NCBI RefSeq assembly: GCF_029850875.1
Contig: NZ_JAOVAM010000002.1
Location: forward strand, 62,001-126,000
DNA: 64,000 bases
Source: Rothia similimucilaginosa
GTDB lineage: Bacteria; Actinomycetota; Actinomycetes; Actinomycetales; Micrococcaceae
Direction of reading: 5' to 3'
In this document: piece after piece, positions 19,506 to 29,220 of the stretch
Numbering within the stretch: position 1 is the stretch's first letter
Layout of the letters: each line of letters begins with the position of its first letter
Position numbers and translations under genes: made by a program
Notes under the pieces: model-generated
Database searches by the model: none
What the model saw: the letters and a program-made list of their open reading frames with translations, nothing else
What the model was told of the DNA's origin: nothing

Positions 19506-19587
19506 CATACCACTGAACTATTGGGGTGGCGAATTCGCTGCACTTAATTCATCACCAACCCCGTAGAGATACTTAGAGGAGAAGCCC

Positions 19588-20127
19588 ATGGCAATCACCC
19601 CCGAAGACCTGATCACTAAGAGCTTCAAGGTCGTGACCGAAGAGTCCGGTTACGACCGCAACGAGGTCGACGATTTCCTGGACGAGCTCGTTGTCGAACT
19701 GCGTGCACTCTACTCCGAGCGTGATACCCTCGAACGCCAGGTTGAGCAGCTCTCTGCAAACGCACCCGATTCCCCCGCAGCGGCTGTAGCACCCGCACAG
19801 TCTTCCGCGGCACCGTCTGGACCTCAGGATGCGGCGGCACTGCTCGCCATGGCACAGAAGGTTCACGACGACTACGTGGCACAGGGCGAAAAGGCTAAGG
19901 CGGAACTGCTCGAAGAAGCAGAGAAGAAGGCAGACGCTATGGTGAGCGAAGCTCAGCAGCAGCGCGAAGAGATTCTCTCTCGCCTCACCGACGAGAAGGA
20001 AGAGCTGGAGGTCGCTGTTGAGGCTCTGCGCGGCTTCGAGAGCCGCTACCGCTCCAAGCTGCTGCAGCACCTGGACGCACAGGTTCAGGAGCTCAAGAAC
20101 CTCAAATCTATCGAGGCTTCCGCATAA
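19588..20127 (+). CDS. divIVA: Polar growth / septum placement protein DivIVA (Wag31-like)
   Basis: DivIVA is a coiled-coil protein that binds curved membrane; in actinobacteria it directs cell-wall growth at poles or septa. The N-terminal lipid-binding block is clear: ITPEDLITKSFKVV with a Tyr-Asp-Arg-Asn-Glu-Val-Asp segment and FLDELVVELRALY. An Ala/Pro/Ser-rich linker (about residues 62-85) precedes a long Glu/Lys/Gln-rich coiled coil with repeated EKAKAELLEEAEKKAD-type heptads to residue 170. At 179 residues it is short beside mycobacterial Wag31 (about 260). The ATG follows AGAGGAGAAG. It appears to be transcribed alone, with a terminator upstream and a 304 nt gap downstream. Confidence 0.93.
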   Translation: MAITPEDLITKSFKVVTEESGYDRNEVDDFLDELVVELRALYSERDTLERQVEQLSANAPDSPAAAVAPAQSSAAPSGPQDAAALLAMAQKVHDDYVAQGEKAKAELLEEAEKKADAMVSEAQQQREEILSRLTDEKEELEVAVEALRGFESRYRSKLLQHLDAQVQELKNLKSIEASA

Positions 20128-20431
20128 AACAGCGTGTCTGAATAAGCTAACGACGCTTTGAGGCGTATGCCGCTCGGATTCTTTCTCTTCCACCGCTATT
20201 CACTGGGGGGATCGAGAGAACCGGGCGGTATTCTCATGTCCGCCCGGCACGACTCAAGAATCCAGCGTGCGAAGCGCGGGAGAGTACCCGCAAAATCACC
20301 ACAGAATACTCGATGCACTACCCCGATTTGCTAAGCTAGAGGGGCACTATCGAACGCGAGCGCATCCCGCCTCCGCACCGCAGGGCCGCCACACCGTAGG
20401 CGCAGCAACCGGCACAGACTAGAGGAGAGCT
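20128..20431. other. Intergenic region between divIVA and lspA (304 nt)
   Basis: An imperfect hairpin with bulges (about 20170-20187 with 20212-20228) may terminate divIVA; the T run after it is weak (TATTCTC). No supported gene or clear promoter was found. The ribosome site AGAGGAGAG immediately precedes lspA. Confidence 0.5.
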
Positions 20432-21097
20432 ATGACCAACATCCCCAAGACTGCTGAATCCTCAGTCTCACAGGTAGCCGATAACGCCGCCGAAGAAGCT
20501 ACTGGTCACCGCGTGCGCATCCTTTCTGGACGCTCCGCGGGTATTCTCGCGCTCGTGCTTGCCGCCGTCGTGTTCGCTATCGATCAGGGCACGAAATACC
20601 TAGTCGTTACTCAGATGCAGTTGGGGGAACGCGTTACCGTCATTGACGGGTTGCTGTGGTGGTACTCGATTCGTAACTCTGGCGCCGCATTCAGCATGGG
20701 CGAGAACGTCACCTGGGCCTTCACTCTCGTCATGATTGCCGCCGCATCCGTGGTACTGTACCTGCTACGCCGCACCCGCGCCCTGTCCTGGACGCTCGCA
20801 TTAGGTGGCCTGCTCGGCGGAATCTGCGGCAACCTTTTCGACCGTCTCTTCCGTGAGCCCGGCTTCGGCTCCGGCCACGTGGTCGATTTTATTTCCGTAC
20901 CGAACTTCGCGATTTTCAATATTGCAGACTCCGCAATCTGCGTGTGCATGGCGTTCATCGTGCTGCTGAACTTCAAAGGTCTGAACCTCAACGGCACCCG
21001 CGTGCAGGCGCCCGCTGACGAAACCTCGGCTGACGAGGCTCTGGCTGGTGACAAGAACGCGGCTGAGAAGAACAGGGCAGCGAAGAGCGCCAAGTAG
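20432..21097 (+). CDS. lspA: Lipoprotein signal peptidase LspA (signal peptidase II)
   Basis: LspA cleaves the signal peptide of lipid-modified prolipoproteins in the membrane. Family blocks are DQGTKYLVV (residues 51-59), NSGAAFSMG (82-90), GGICGNLFDRL and the two catalytic aspartates D152 (GHVVDFIS) and D166 (FNIADS). Four membrane segments are visible. The protein has 221 residues, with about 35 extra hydrophilic N-terminal residues and an Ala/Asp/Lys-rich C-terminal tail of about 30; homologues usually have 150-200. The ATG follows AGAGGAGAG. rluD begins about 130 nt downstream, an arrangement common in bacteria. Confidence 0.95.
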   Translation: MTNIPKTAESSVSQVADNAAEEATGHRVRILSGRSAGILALVLAAVVFAIDQGTKYLVVTQMQLGERVTVIDGLLWWYSIRNSGAAFSMGENVTWAFTLVMIAAASVVLYLLRRTRALSWTLALGGLLGGICGNLFDRLFREPGFGSGHVVDFISVPNFAIFNIADSAICVCMAFIVLLNFKGLNLNGTRVQAPADETSADEALAGDKNAAEKNRAAKSAK

Positions 21098-21149
21098 CTT
21101 TCCCTCCTCCGCTACATGGCTCGGCTACATCGTAGCCACATGCGCCTAC

Positions 21150-21181
21150 AGACGTTTTCACACAGAGACGTTTTCACACAG
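21150..21181 (+). repeat. Perfect 16-bp tandem duplication upstream of rluD
   Basis: AGACGTTTTCACACAG occurs twice in direct succession (21150-21165 and 21166-21181), about 50 nt before the rluD start. It is non-coding. Confidence 0.95.
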
Positions 21182-21230
21182 CCCCTCCCACACAGACAAC
21201 TAAAGCAAGCACCACCCGAAGGAGAGCCGC

Positions 21231-22217
21231 ATGAGCGAAACTACCAACGCCACCGAAGAATCGGCACGTATCCGCGCCGAATTCACCGTTGAAGGCGCGC
21301 TTTCCGGTATGCGCCTGGACGCCGCGCTCGCCGGTGCCCTCGACGCGCCGCGCACCCGCACCTCCGGGTGGATTCGTGACGGCCACGTGACCGTGACCAA
21401 CAACGGCAAGGCCGTGAAAATCGGCAAGTCCTACAAGCTGTCCGTAGGGGACGAAGTCGTCGTGGATGCACCCGCACCGCGTGATCTGGCGGACATCCGC
21501 CCCGAAAAGGTGGACGGCTTTCGCATCGTGCACCTGGACGACGACATCGTCGTGGTGGATAAACCTGCAGGCGTGGCGGCACATCCCTCACCGGGCTGGC
21601 ACGGCCCCACCGTTATCTCCGCGCTCATGGGCGAGGGCATTTCGGTTGCTACTTCCGGCGCGGCAGAACGCCAGGGCATCGTGCATCGTCTGGACGTGGG
21701 CACCAGCGGCCTGATGGTCGTAGCCCGCAGCGAACGCGCCTACACCGCACTCAAGCGAGCCTTCAAGGAACGCACCGTGGACAAGGTCTACCACACCCTC
21801 GTGCAGGGCCTGCCCGACCCGCTGCACGGCACCATTGACGCACCCATTGGCCGCCACCCCGGCAACGAATGGAAGTTCGCCGTGGTCGAAGACGGACGCA
21901 ACTCCATTACCCACTACGATGTGCTCGAAGCCTTCGGCCCCGCATCGCTGGTGGAGGTACACCTGGAAACCGGACGCACCCACCAGATTCGTGTCCACTT
22001 CTCTGCGTTGCGCCACCCCTGCTGCGGCGACCTCACCTACGGCGCCGACCCGCGCTTTAGCGCCGAACTGGGCCTGACCCGCCAGTGGCTACACGCGCAC
22101 CGCCTGGGCTTCGATCACCCCGGCACCGGCGAGCGCGTAACCTTCAACAGCGAGTACCCGCTCGACCTGTCCTACGCGCTGACCGCTCTGCGCGAGGGTA
22201 AGGTTCAGCTCGGCTAG
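21231..22217 (+). CDS. rluD: RluA/RluD-family 23S rRNA pseudouridine synthase
   Basis: The enzyme isomerises uridines to pseudouridine in large-subunit rRNA. It has an N-terminal S4-like RNA-binding domain (about residues 15-85, with MRLDAALAG and [13 protein letters not shown]) and the RluA catalytic block [18 protein letters not shown] near residue 150, where Asp is the catalytic residue. [11 protein letters not shown] near the C-terminus is also typical. Length is 328 residues, normal for the family. The ATG follows GAAGGAGAG. Family membership is secure; the exact target uridines are inferred from its position next to lspA and the presence of the S4 domain. Confidence 0.9.
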   Translation: MSETTNATEESARIRAEFTVEGALSGMRLDAALAGALDAPRTRTSGWIRDGHVTVTNNGKAVKIGKSYKLSVGDEVVVDAPAPRDLADIRPEKVDGFRIVHLDDDIVVVDKPAGVAAHPSPGWHGPTVISALMGEGISVATSGAAERQGIVHRLDVGTSGLMVVARSERAYTALKRAFKERTVDKVYHTLVQGLPDPLHGTIDAPIGRHPGNEWKFAVVEDGRNSITHYDVLEAFGPASLVEVHLETGRTHQIRVHFSALRHPCCGDLTYGADPRFSAELGLTRQWLHAHRLGFDHPGTGERVTFNSEYPLDLSYALTALREGKVQLG

Positions 22218-22307
22218 ACAGTCGGCTAGCTATAGCCGCCCGCACGCCGCCGCACACAGCTTCACCTTCACCGCCCATCCTCCAGCCCATACCTCCAGGA
22301 GATTCCC

Positions 22308-25300
22308 GTGGCAACCAAAGAATTTACGCACCTGCACGTGCACACCGAGTACTCGATGCTCGACGGTGCCGCGCGCCTGGGCGACTTGTTCACCCACGCT
22401 AAAGAACTCGGCATGAAGTCCATGGCGACCAGTGACCACGGCTTCCTCTTTGGTGCCTTCGACTTCTGGCGCCAGGCTAAAGCGCACGACATTAAGCCCA
22501 TCATTGGTGTGGAGGCGTACCTGACCCCCGGCACGCACCGCACCGACCGTTCGCGTGTGCGCTGGGGCGACGGTTCCCGCGACGACGTCTCCGGCGGTGG
22601 CGCGTACACCCATATGACGATGTGGGCTGAAACCACCGAGGGTATGCACAACCTGTTCCGTGCCTCCTCGATTGCTTCGCTGGAAGGTCAGCTGTACAAG
22701 CCGCGTATGGACCGTGAGGTGCTGCAGACCTACTCGAAGGGTCTAATTGCGACCACCGGTTGCCCCTCCGGTGAGGTTCAGACGCGCCTGCGCCTGGGTC
22801 AGTTTGATGAGGCAGTCCAGGCGGCGAGCGAATTCCGCGATATTTTCGGCAAGGACAACTTCTACTGCGAGGTCATGGACCACGGCCTGGACATTGAACG
22901 CAACGTCCAGGAGGATCTGCACCGCCTCGCCAAGAAGCTGAACCTGCCCTTCGTCGCAACCAACGACCTGCACTATACCCGCCAGGAAGACAACACGGCC
23001 CACGCGGCGCTGCTGTGCGTGCAGTCCGGCTCGACCCTTACCGACCCCAAGCGCTTCAAGTTCGACGCGGATAACTTCTACCTGCGCTCGGCAGAAGAGA
23101 TGTACGCCCTGTTCGGTGACATTCCCGGCGCGTGTGAGAACACCCTGGAAATTGCCGAACGCTGCAACGTGGAGTTCAATACCAAGGCGAATTACATGCC
23201 GAACTTCCCCGTGCCCGAGGGCGAAAACGAGGAATCCTGGTTCGTGAAGGAGGTCGAGAAGGGCCTGCACTACCGCTTCCCGCAGGGCGTTCCCGACGCT
23301 GTGCGCAAGCAGGCAGAGTACGAGGTGGGGGTTATTACCTCCATGGGCTTCCCGGGCTACTTCCTCGTGGTCGCAGACTTTATCAACTGGGCGAAGCGCA
23401 ACGGTATTCGCGTGGGTCCCGGCCGTGGTTCCGGTGCAGGCTCCATGGTCGCGTACGCGATGCGTATTACCGACCTGAACCCGCTCGACCACGACCTGAT
23501 TTTCGAGCGATTCCTCAACCCCGACCGTGTCTCCATGCCCGACTTCGATGTGGATTTTGACGATCGTCGCCGCGGCGAAGTTATCGACTACGTGACCGAA
23601 AAGTACGGTGAAGAGAAGGTCGCACAGATTGTCACCTTCGGCACCATTAAGGCGAAGCAGGCGCTCAAGGACGCCTCCCGCGTGATGGACCAGCCGTACT
23701 CGGTTGGCGAGCGCCTCACCAAGGCGATGCCGCCGGATGTCATGGGCAAGAACATCGCCCTAGCGAATGTGTACAACGAAGAGGATAAGCGCTACGCCGA
23801 GGCGGCAGATTTGCGCGCCCTCATTGAGGACCCGGTCGATAAGATTTACGGCCAGGTATTCGAAACTGCGAAGGGCTTGGAGGGTCTGAAGCGCCAGTGG
23901 GGCGTGCACGCTGCGGGCGTGATCATGTCCAGCAAGGACCTCGTGGACGTGATCCCCGTGATGCGCCGCGAGGCCGACGGCCAGGTCATTACCCAGTTCG
24001 ATTACCCCACCTGTGAGGGTCTGGGCCTGATTAAGATGGACTTCTTGGGTCTGCGTAACCTCACCATCATCTCTGATGCGGTGGAGAACATTAAGGCTAA
24101 CCGAGGCATTGACCTGGACCTTGAGTCCCTCTCTCTGGATGACCCGGAATCGTACCGTCTGCTGGCGCGCGGCGACACTCTCGGCGTGTTTCAGCTCGAT
24201 GGCGGCCCGATGCGCTCGCTGCTCAAGCTCATGGAGCCCGAGGAGTTCGAGCACATTTCGGCAGTCTTGGCGCTGTACCGTCCGGGCCCGATGGGTGCGA
24301 ACTCGCACACCAATTATGCTCTGCGTAAGAACGGTAAGCAGGAGATTGAGCCGATCCACCCCGAGCTGGAAGAGCCGCTGAAGGATATTCTGGACACCAC
24401 CTACGGCCTGATTGTGTATCAGGAACAGGTGATGGCGATTGCTCAGAAGGTTGCGAACTACACTCTGGGTGAGGCGGACTTGCTGCGCCGTGCGATGGGT
24501 AAGAAGAAGAAGGCGGAGCTGGATAAGCAGTACGCTACCTTCCACGACGGCATGATTTCTAACGGCTACTCTGAGGGAGCTATTAAGGCGCTCTGGGATA
24601 TTCTGCTGCCGTTCTCCGACTACGCGTTCAACAAGGCACACACGGCTGCGTACGGTCTGGTGTCGTACTGGACGGCGTACCTGAAGGCGCATTACCCGCA
24701 GGAGTACATGGCTGCGCTGCTGACCAGCGTGGGCGACAACAAGGACAAGCTCGCGCTGTACCTGAATGAGTGCCGCGCCATGGACATTACCGTGCTCGCA
24801 CCGGACGTGAACGAGTCCACCCTGACCTTCGCCCCTGTCGGTGACGATATTCGCTTCGGTATGGGCGCAATCCGTAACGTGGGCGCGAACGTGGTCGAAG
24901 GTATGATTGCCGCCCGCGAAGAGAAGGGCCGATACGAGTCCTTCAACGACTTCCTGAAGAAGGTGCCGCTGCAGGTGTGCAATAAGCGCACCATTGAGTC
25001 GCTTATTAAGGCGGGCGCTTTCGACGATTTGGGCCATACGCGCCGTTCGCTGTCCCTCATTCACGAGGCGGCGGTGGATGCGGCCGTGGTGGTCAAGCGT
25101 AAGGAAGCGGCGGGTCAGTTCGACCTCTTCGGTTCCCTCGGCATGGATGATGCTCTGGGTGATGAGCTGACCGTGACCATCCCGGAGGTACCGGATTGGG
25201 AGCGCCGCGAGAAGCTGAACTTTGAGCGTGACATGCTGGGCCTGTACGTTTCGGACCACCCGCTGCGTGGCCTGGAGCGTGCGCTCTCGGATGCCGCAAA

Positions 25301-25850
25301 CCATTCGGTGCACGATATCATCGGTGAAGATTCGCACGTGCGCGACGGTGAAACCGTTACCATTGCGGGTATGCTCACCGGCGTTTCGCGCCGTATCGCC
25401 AAGTCCAGCGGTAACCAGTACGCCTCCGTGGAGCTGGAAGACCCCTCGGGCGCAACCATTACGGTGATGTTTTTCTCCCGCGCCTACGAGACGATGGGCG
25501 CCGCCCTGGCGGACGACCTCATCTGCTCGATTCGTGGCCGCGTTCAGCGCCGCGATGACGGCAGTGTGAACATGAGCGCGCAGGAACTGCAGATCCTGGA
25601 AATCAGCGATGACGGCCGCGCCGCACCCATCACCATTATGGTACCCGAGTACCTGGTGACCGAGGTGAACTTGAAGGAGCTGAAGGAGACCCTGCGCGAC
25701 CATAAGGGCACCGCGGATGTGCGCATGCTTGTGCGTACCCGCGATAAGGAGCAGCTGGTGCTGCTGGATCCGAGTGTGCGCGTGGAACCGAACCCGAGCC
25801 TCTTCGGTGAGATTAAGACAATTTTCGGCCCGAGTTGTATTCGACGCTAA
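22308..25850 (+). CDS. dnaE: DNA polymerase III alpha subunit DnaE (DnaE1 type)
   Basis: This is the catalytic subunit of the replicative DNA polymerase. The N-terminal PHP domain starts with HLHVHTEYSMLDG, followed by SDHGFLFGAFDFW. The polymerase active site PDFDVDFDDRRR is near residue 410, and a GPGRGSGAGSMVAYA block lies before it. The C-terminal part includes an OB fold (ETVTIAGMLTGVSRR). Length, 1180 residues, matches DnaE1 rather than the shorter error-prone DnaE2. The GTG start at 22308 follows a CCAGGAGAT site. It stands 90 nt after rluD with no terminator between them. Confidence 0.97.
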   Translation: MATKEFTHLHVHTEYSMLDGAARLGDLFTHAKELGMKSMATSDHGFLFGAFDFWRQAKAHDIKPIIGVEAYLTPGTHRTDRSRVRWGDGSRDDVSGGGAYTHMTMWAETTEGMHNLFRASSIASLEGQLYKPRMDREVLQTYSKGLIATTGCPSGEVQTRLRLGQFDEAVQAASEFRDIFGKDNFYCEVMDHGLDIERNVQEDLHRLAKKLNLPFVATNDLHYTRQEDNTAHAALLCVQSGSTLTDPKRFKFDADNFYLRSAEEMYALFGDIPGACENTLEIAERCNVEFNTKANYMPNFPVPEGENEESWFVKEVEKGLHYRFPQGVPDAVRKQAEYEVGVITSMGFPGYFLVVADFINWAKRNGIRVGPGRGSGAGSMVAYAMRITDLNPLDHDLIFERFLNPDRVSMPDFDVDFDDRRRGEVIDYVTEKYGEEKVAQIVTFGTIKAKQALKDASRVMDQPYSVGERLTKAMPPDVMGKNIALANVYNEEDKRYAEAADLRALIEDPVDKIYGQVFETAKGLEGLKRQWGVHAAGVIMSSKDLVDVIPVMRREADGQVITQFDYPTCEGLGLIKMDFLGLRNLTIISDAVENIKANRGIDLDLESLSLDDPESYRLLARGDTLGVFQLDGGPMRSLLKLMEPEEFEHISAVLALYRPGPMGANSHTNYALRKNGKQEIEPIHPELEEPLKDILDTTYGLIVYQEQVMAIAQKVANYTLGEADLLRRAMGKKKKAELDKQYATFHDGMISNGYSEGAIKALWDILLPFSDYAFNKAHTAAYGLVSYWTAYLKAHYPQEYMAALLTSVGDNKDKLALYLNECRAMDITVLAPDVNESTLTFAPVGDDIRFGMGAIRNVGANVVEGMIAAREEKGRYESFNDFLKKVPLQVCNKRTIESLIKAGAFDDLGHTRRSLSLIHEAAVDAAVVVKRKEAAGQFDLFGSLGMDDALGDELTVTIPEVPDWERREKLNFERDMLGLYVSDHPLRGLERALSDAANHSVHDIIGEDSHVRDGETVTIAGMLTGVSRRIAKSSGNQYASVELEDPSGATITVMFFSRAYETMGAALADDLICSIRGRVQRRDDGSVNMSAQELQILEISDDGRAAPITIMVPEYLVTEVNLKELKETLRDHKGTADVRMLVRTRDKEQLVLLDPSVRVEPNPSLFGEIKTIFGPSCIRR

Positions 25851-25878
25851 CGGTAGAAGGTCCCCGCGAGGGGTAAGA

Positions 25879-25915
25879 CTCAGAGTGGATTCTATATGAC
25901 AGGGTCCACTCTGAG
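25879..25915 (+). terminator. Terminator-like hairpin after dnaE
   Basis: An 11-pair perfect stem (25879-25889 with 25905-25915) encloses a 15-base loop, 29 nt after the dnaE stop. There is no T run. A small CCCC/GGGG hairpin precedes it at 25862-25873. Confidence 0.6.
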
Positions 25916-26027
25916 CGTATATTCACCCAAAACATACGGTGTACCCGCTGTATATCACGGTAGAATAGGTATAAATATTCTTGAGCGCTGTATACTCGGG
26001 TGCTATCGCCCAGCCAAGGAGAAAAGA

Positions 26028-26483
26028 ATGTACTGCCCCTATTGCAAGCACACCGACTCGCGCGTAGTGGATTCCCGCACCACCGATGATGGCGCCGCAA
26101 TTCGCCGCCGCCGCCAGTGCACCTCCTGCGCTCGCCGTTTCACGACCGTTGAAACCACCACCATTTCGGTGATTAAGCGTTCCGGCGTGACCGAGCCCTT
26201 CGACCGTTCGAAGATTGCCGCCGGTGTGCGTAAGGCATGCCAGGGCCGCCCCGTGGGTGAGGATGATTTGGCAAAGCTCGCCCAGGAAGTTGAAGAGCTG
26301 ATTCGTGCCCGCGGCCTGGCGGAGATTAACGCGCACGAGGTGGGTCTGACCATCCTGGAGCCGCTGTCGAAGTTGGATGCGGTCGCCTACCTGCGTTTTG
26401 CGAGCGTGTACCAGGCGTTTGAGAATCTTGAAGACTTTGAGGAGGCGATTGCGCGTCTGCGTGAGGACCGCATCGCCCAGTAA
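26028..26483 (+). CDS. nrdR: Transcriptional regulator NrdR (ribonucleotide reductase repressor)
   Basis: NrdR senses ATP/dATP and represses ribonucleotide reductase genes. A zinc ribbon is formed by C3, C6, C31 and C34 (CPYC and CTSC), followed by the ATP-cone domain ([20 protein letters not shown]). Length is 151 residues, standard. The frame is open from 25896, but ATG at 26028 follows AAGGAGAAAAG. No ribonucleotide reductase gene lies in the window and I found no convincing NrdR box in its own upstream region. A 16-bp tandem duplication overlaps the stop codon, and a bidirectional terminator follows. Confidence 0.96.
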   Translation: MYCPYCKHTDSRVVDSRTTDDGAAIRRRRQCTSCARRFTTVETTTISVIKRSGVTEPFDRSKIAAGVRKACQGRPVGEDDLAKLAQEVEELIRARGLAEINAHEVGLTILEPLSKLDAVAYLRFASVYQAFENLEDFEEAIARLREDRIAQ

Positions 26484-26523
26484 CTTTTTAGCCCAGTAAC
26501 TTTTTAGTCCAGTAGCTAATGAG
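26476..26523 (+). repeat. 16-bp tandem repeat across the nrdR stop codon
   Basis: CCCAGTAACTTTTTAG is present at 26476-26491 and again exactly at 26492-26507; a third, degenerate copy (11 of 16 bases) follows at 26508-26523. The first copy contains the nrdR stop codon TAA. Confidence 0.9.
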
Positions 26524-26557
26524 CCCAGCCGCTGCTATACGCGCGGTTGGCACACAG

Positions 26558-26601
26558 AAAGGGGCTGTTCCCGAGATAACTATCTCAGGAACAGCCCCTT
26601 T
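26558..26601. terminator. Bidirectional terminator between nrdR and ppgK
   Basis: A 14-pair perfect stem (26558-26571 with 26588-26601) contains a further inner stem (GAGATA/TATCTC). It lies between convergent genes and has short A and T runs at its base, so it can serve both strands. Confidence 0.85.
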
Positions 26602-26668
26602 AGCTGTAGCTACACTTTACGCTTCGCCGCGGCGCTGACGCGGCCGCGGGTAAAACAGGAAGCAGCTC

Positions 26669-27520
26669 TTAAGCTTCGCCTCGACGCTTACGCTCAGGCA
26701 GCATACCGCCAGCCCATAGTGCCGCACCGACGATACCCGCGTTGTTACGCAGAGCAGCCATGACCATGGGGGTGCGGATGTGGTCCTCAAAGTAGGGCAT
26801 GAACTTCTCCGGGTTCTTAGAGATGCCGCCGCCAATGATGAACAGGTCGGGGGAGAAGAGCATCTGAACATGGTCGAAGTAGCGGTACAGGCGCTTGCCG
26901 TACTTCTTCCAGGACAGGTCGTGCACCTCGCGGGCACGAGCGGAAGCCTGAGACTCGGCGTTGTGGCCATCCAGCTCCAGGTGGCCCAGTTCGGTGTTCG
27001 GGATCAAAACACCGTCATTGATGAGGGCGGAGCCAATGCCGGTGCCTAGGGTGATGACAGCGATTAGACCGTCACGGTTACGGCCCTGACCGTAGGTTGC
27101 CTCAGCCAGACCGGCTGCGTCAGCGTCGTTGAGACCGTAGACGGTGCGGCCGCCCAGTGCCTCGCTCATAACCTGCTCCAGGTCGGTGTTAATCCAGGAG
27201 TCATCTACGTTTGCTGCGGAGAAGACCATGCCGTTCTTCACTACTGCGGGGAAGTCGATGCCGACAGCGGACTCGGGATCCGGAGCCAGGTCACGGCCCT
27301 GCAACTCATCGACTACGCGGCGTACAACCTCAGCCACAGCGGCGGGGGTTGCGGGCTTGGGGGTGTCGATGCGGAAACGGTCCGAAACAAGGTCACCGGT
27401 GCGCAGGTCGACGATGCCGCCTTTAATACCGGTGCCTCCAATGTCCACACCAATCTGCAGGTCCTTGGGGGTAGGAGCGGGCAGGCCGTTGATGAGGCTG
27501 GGCTCAGCGTAGTTAGCCAT
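26669..27520 (-). CDS. ppgK: Polyphosphate glucokinase PpgK (ROK family)
   Basis: PpgK phosphorylates glucose using polyphosphate or ATP; it is characteristic of actinobacteria. The N-terminal phosphate-binding loop is [15 protein letters not shown] (about residues 23-37), with the second phosphate block [10 protein letters not shown] and a sugar-contact region [12 protein letters not shown] basic stretch in the C-terminal part ([16 protein letters not shown]) and IIGGGISKN agree with PpgK rather than generic ROK kinases. Length is 283 residues. The ATG at 27520 follows AAGGAAA. It is convergent with nrdR and lies downstream of map, with a 112 nt gap. Confidence 0.92.
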   Translation of the reverse strand: MANYAEPSLINGLPAPTPKDLQIGVDIGGTGIKGGIVDLRTGDLVSDRFRIDTPKPATPAAVAEVVRRVVDELQGRDLAPDPESAVGIDFPAVVKNGMVFSAANVDDSWINTDLEQVMSEALGGRTVYGLNDADAAGLAEATYGQGRNRDGLIAVITLGTGIGSALINDGVLIPNTELGHLELDGHNAESQASARAREVHDLSWKKYGKRLYRYFDHVQMLFSPDLFIIGGGISKNPEKFMPYFEDHIRTPMVMAALRNNAGIVGAALWAGGMLPERKRRGEA

Positions 27521-27632
27521 AATTTCCTTTCTTTCCTTCGCCTGAGCGGAGAAACATATCTGCGCTATCGAGTAATAATGAATAGATGGTTCGCCAGGTT
27601 ATCCCTAAAACTTAGATGTCTAAGACAACAAC

Positions 27633-28544
27633 TTAGGGCAGGGTGAGGATGTCCGCGCCGTCAGCGGTCACCACGAGGGTGTGCTCGAATTGTGCGGTGC
27701 GCTTGCGGTCGCGGGTGACCACGGTCCAGTCGTCATCCCACAGGTCCCATTCGATGGTGCCGAGGGTCAGCATGGGCTCGATGGTGAAAATCATGCCCTC
27801 ACGAATCTCAGTGTCGTAGGCGGGTGCCGCATCGTAGTGGGGGATGATGAGGCCCGAGTGGAACTCGCGACCCACACCGTGACCGGTGTAGTCGCGAACT
27901 ACGCCGTAACCGAAACGTGCCGCATACTTCTCAATGACGCGACCAATCACGTTAATCTGGCGGCCCGGCTTCACAGCCTTAATCGCACGGTTCAGGGACT
28001 CTTCAGTGCGCTCAACCAGCAGGCGGGACTCTTCGTCCACGTTACCGATGAGCAGGGTCTTGTTGGTGTCACCGTGCATGCCGTCCAGGTATGCGGTGAC
28101 GTCCAGATTGAGGATGTCGCCGTCCTCCAGCACGGTGGAGTCCGGGATGCCGTGGCAGATAACCTCATTCAGGGAGGTGCACACGGACTTGGGGTAGCCG
28201 CGGTAATCCACGGTGGAGGGGTACGCGCCGTGGTCGCAAATGTACTCGTGAACCAGCACGTCAATTTCGTCGGTGGTGGTGCCGGGTACGCAAATCTTGG
28301 AAGCTTCAACGATGGCGCCTGCCGCGATCTTGCCGGCGGCGCGAACCCGCTCAACTTCCTCGGGGGTGTACATGTTCGAGTCGTTACCCTCGTTGGCGGT
28401 GGGCTTACCCACGTACTCGGGGCGAACAATGTGCGAGGGGACCGGGCGCACGGGGGTGATGCGTCCGGCAGTCAGGCAACCGACGGGTGCTCGACCGGGC
28501 TCTGCGGGAAGATTATGCGAAGTATTCGTTTTGGTTGAAGACAT
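27633..28544 (-). CDS. map: Type I methionine aminopeptidase with N-terminal extension
   Basis: The enzyme removes the initiator methionine from nascent proteins. The catalytic core contains [12 protein letters not shown], the metal-ligand Asp residues in [23 protein letters not shown] with the His ligand and FTIEPM and QFEHT with the Glu ligands. An approximately 55-residue N-terminal extension includes a Pro-rich [11 protein letters not shown] segment, which resembles type Ic enzymes such as mycobacterial MapB thought to contact the ribosome. Length is 303 residues. The ATG at 28544 has no ribosome site; TAAGAT lies six bases upstream, so the mRNA is probably leaderless. Confidence 0.94.
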   Translation of the reverse strand: MSSTKTNTSHNLPAEPGRAPVGCLTAGRITPVRPVPSHIVRPEYVGKPTANEGNDSNMYTPEEVERVRAAGKIAAGAIVEASKICVPGTTTDEIDVLVHEYICDHGAYPSTVDYRGYPKSVCTSLNEVICHGIPDSTVLEDGDILNLDVTAYLDGMHGDTNKTLLIGNVDEESRLLVERTEESLNRAIKAVKPGRQINVIGRVIEKYAARFGYGVVRDYTGHGVGREFHSGLIIPHYDAAPAYDTEIREGMIFTIEPMLTLGTIEWDLWDDDWTVVTRDRKRTAQFEHTLVVTADGADILTLP

Positions 28545-28550
28545 AGTTTC

Positions 28551-28556
28551 ATCTTA
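28551..28556 (-). promoter_or_regulatory. -10 element for leaderless map transcript
   Basis: TAAGAT on the minus strand is separated from the map ATG by exactly six bases, which would put the transcription start at the A of the start codon. There is no Shine-Dalgarno sequence in that space. The -35 is not recognisable. Confidence 0.5.
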
Positions 28557-28822
28557 CCGGGCGTGGGCGGGTTGTGTCCGTTGCCGGGGCTCTAAAAAGC
28601 GGCGGATACATAAGCCGTACCTTTTTCCCAGATTGTGAATAAAATTTCATGCAGCCTAGCGGCAAAACTGCGCGGAACGGAAGACAGGAGCGGAAGGCAT
28701 GGGGCGGACGACCGTGGAAGAGGGGGGGGAAGCGCCGTGAGAAGCTCCGCCTGCCTCATTGCCACGAACCGATGCGCGTGAGAAGCTAGAAACACCAACC
28801 CCTCACCGTCAAAGGAGAACCC

Positions 28823-29080
28823 GTGAGCGAGACGAAAAACCGCCTGAGCGACGCAATCGTTTCGGCGGTCGAAAAGACCCTAAACTCCGCGACCGAAGCC
28901 ACCAGCCCGCACCCCGAAGAGTACTGGTACAACCTGTCCACCGGCGAGGTGGAACGCGGCCAGCAGAGCGCCGTCACCTCCCTGTGGGGCCCCTTCAAAA
29001 CCTACGAGGAGGCGGCACATGCCATGGACCGCACCCGTGAACGCAACGACGCCTGGGAAAAGGACGGCGGCTGGCTCTAA
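28823..29080 (+). CDS. Small conserved actinobacterial protein, SPOR-domain-like
   Basis: This 85-residue soluble protein begins at GTG after AAAGGAGAA, a good ribosome site. The core reads EYWYNLSTGEVERG, then SLWGPFKTYEEAAHAM and RERNDAWEKDGGW. WYN, TGEVE.G, GPF.T.EEA and RERN.AW are shared with small actinobacterial proteins annotated as SPOR-domain proteins near methionine aminopeptidase genes. I recall this from memory and could not check it. Its function is unknown. It is divergent from map and convergent with panB, and has its own strong terminator, so it is expressed as a single gene. Confidence 0.75.
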   Translation: MSETKNRLSDAIVSAVEKTLNSATEATSPHPEEYWYNLSTGEVERGQQSAVTSLWGPFKTYEEAAHAMDRTRERNDAWEKDGGWL

Positions 29081-29153
29081 AGAACGAGCACCCTCAGCCT
29101 TACTCACTTGCTCAAGAGGCACGCCGACCAATAGACATAAAACGTGAGACGCG

Positions 29154-29197
29154 AAGACCCCCGCACCCGGAGCACCGGATACGGGGGTCTTTCTTCT
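29154..29197 (+). terminator. Strong terminator after the SPOR-like gene
   Basis: A 10-pair perfect stem (29154-29163 with 29182-29191) with an inner CCGG/CCGG pairing is followed by TTTCTTCTC. It lies 74 nt after the stop codon. Confidence 0.88.
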
Positions 29198-29220
29198 CAA
29201 GCTTTTTCTTAAGCTAAAGC

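Larger units (their letters stand above)
19141..19587. other. Intergenic region between yggT and divIVA (447 nt)
   Basis: The region holds the yggT terminator, a short AT-rich stretch and a candidate divIVA promoter. No open frame with a ribosome site was found. A small palindrome (CATCAGATGATG, about 19316-19327) is present with no known meaning. Confidence 0.7.

Noticed and set aside
19313-19543. 76-residue minus-strand open frame between yggT and divIVA
   Set aside because: No ribosome site and no recognisable composition; overlaps the likely divIVA promoter.
28722-28729. Run of eight G bases, as a phase-variation site
   Set aside because: It is in a non-coding region about 95 nt before a gene and not inside a reading frame; may just be a chance tract.
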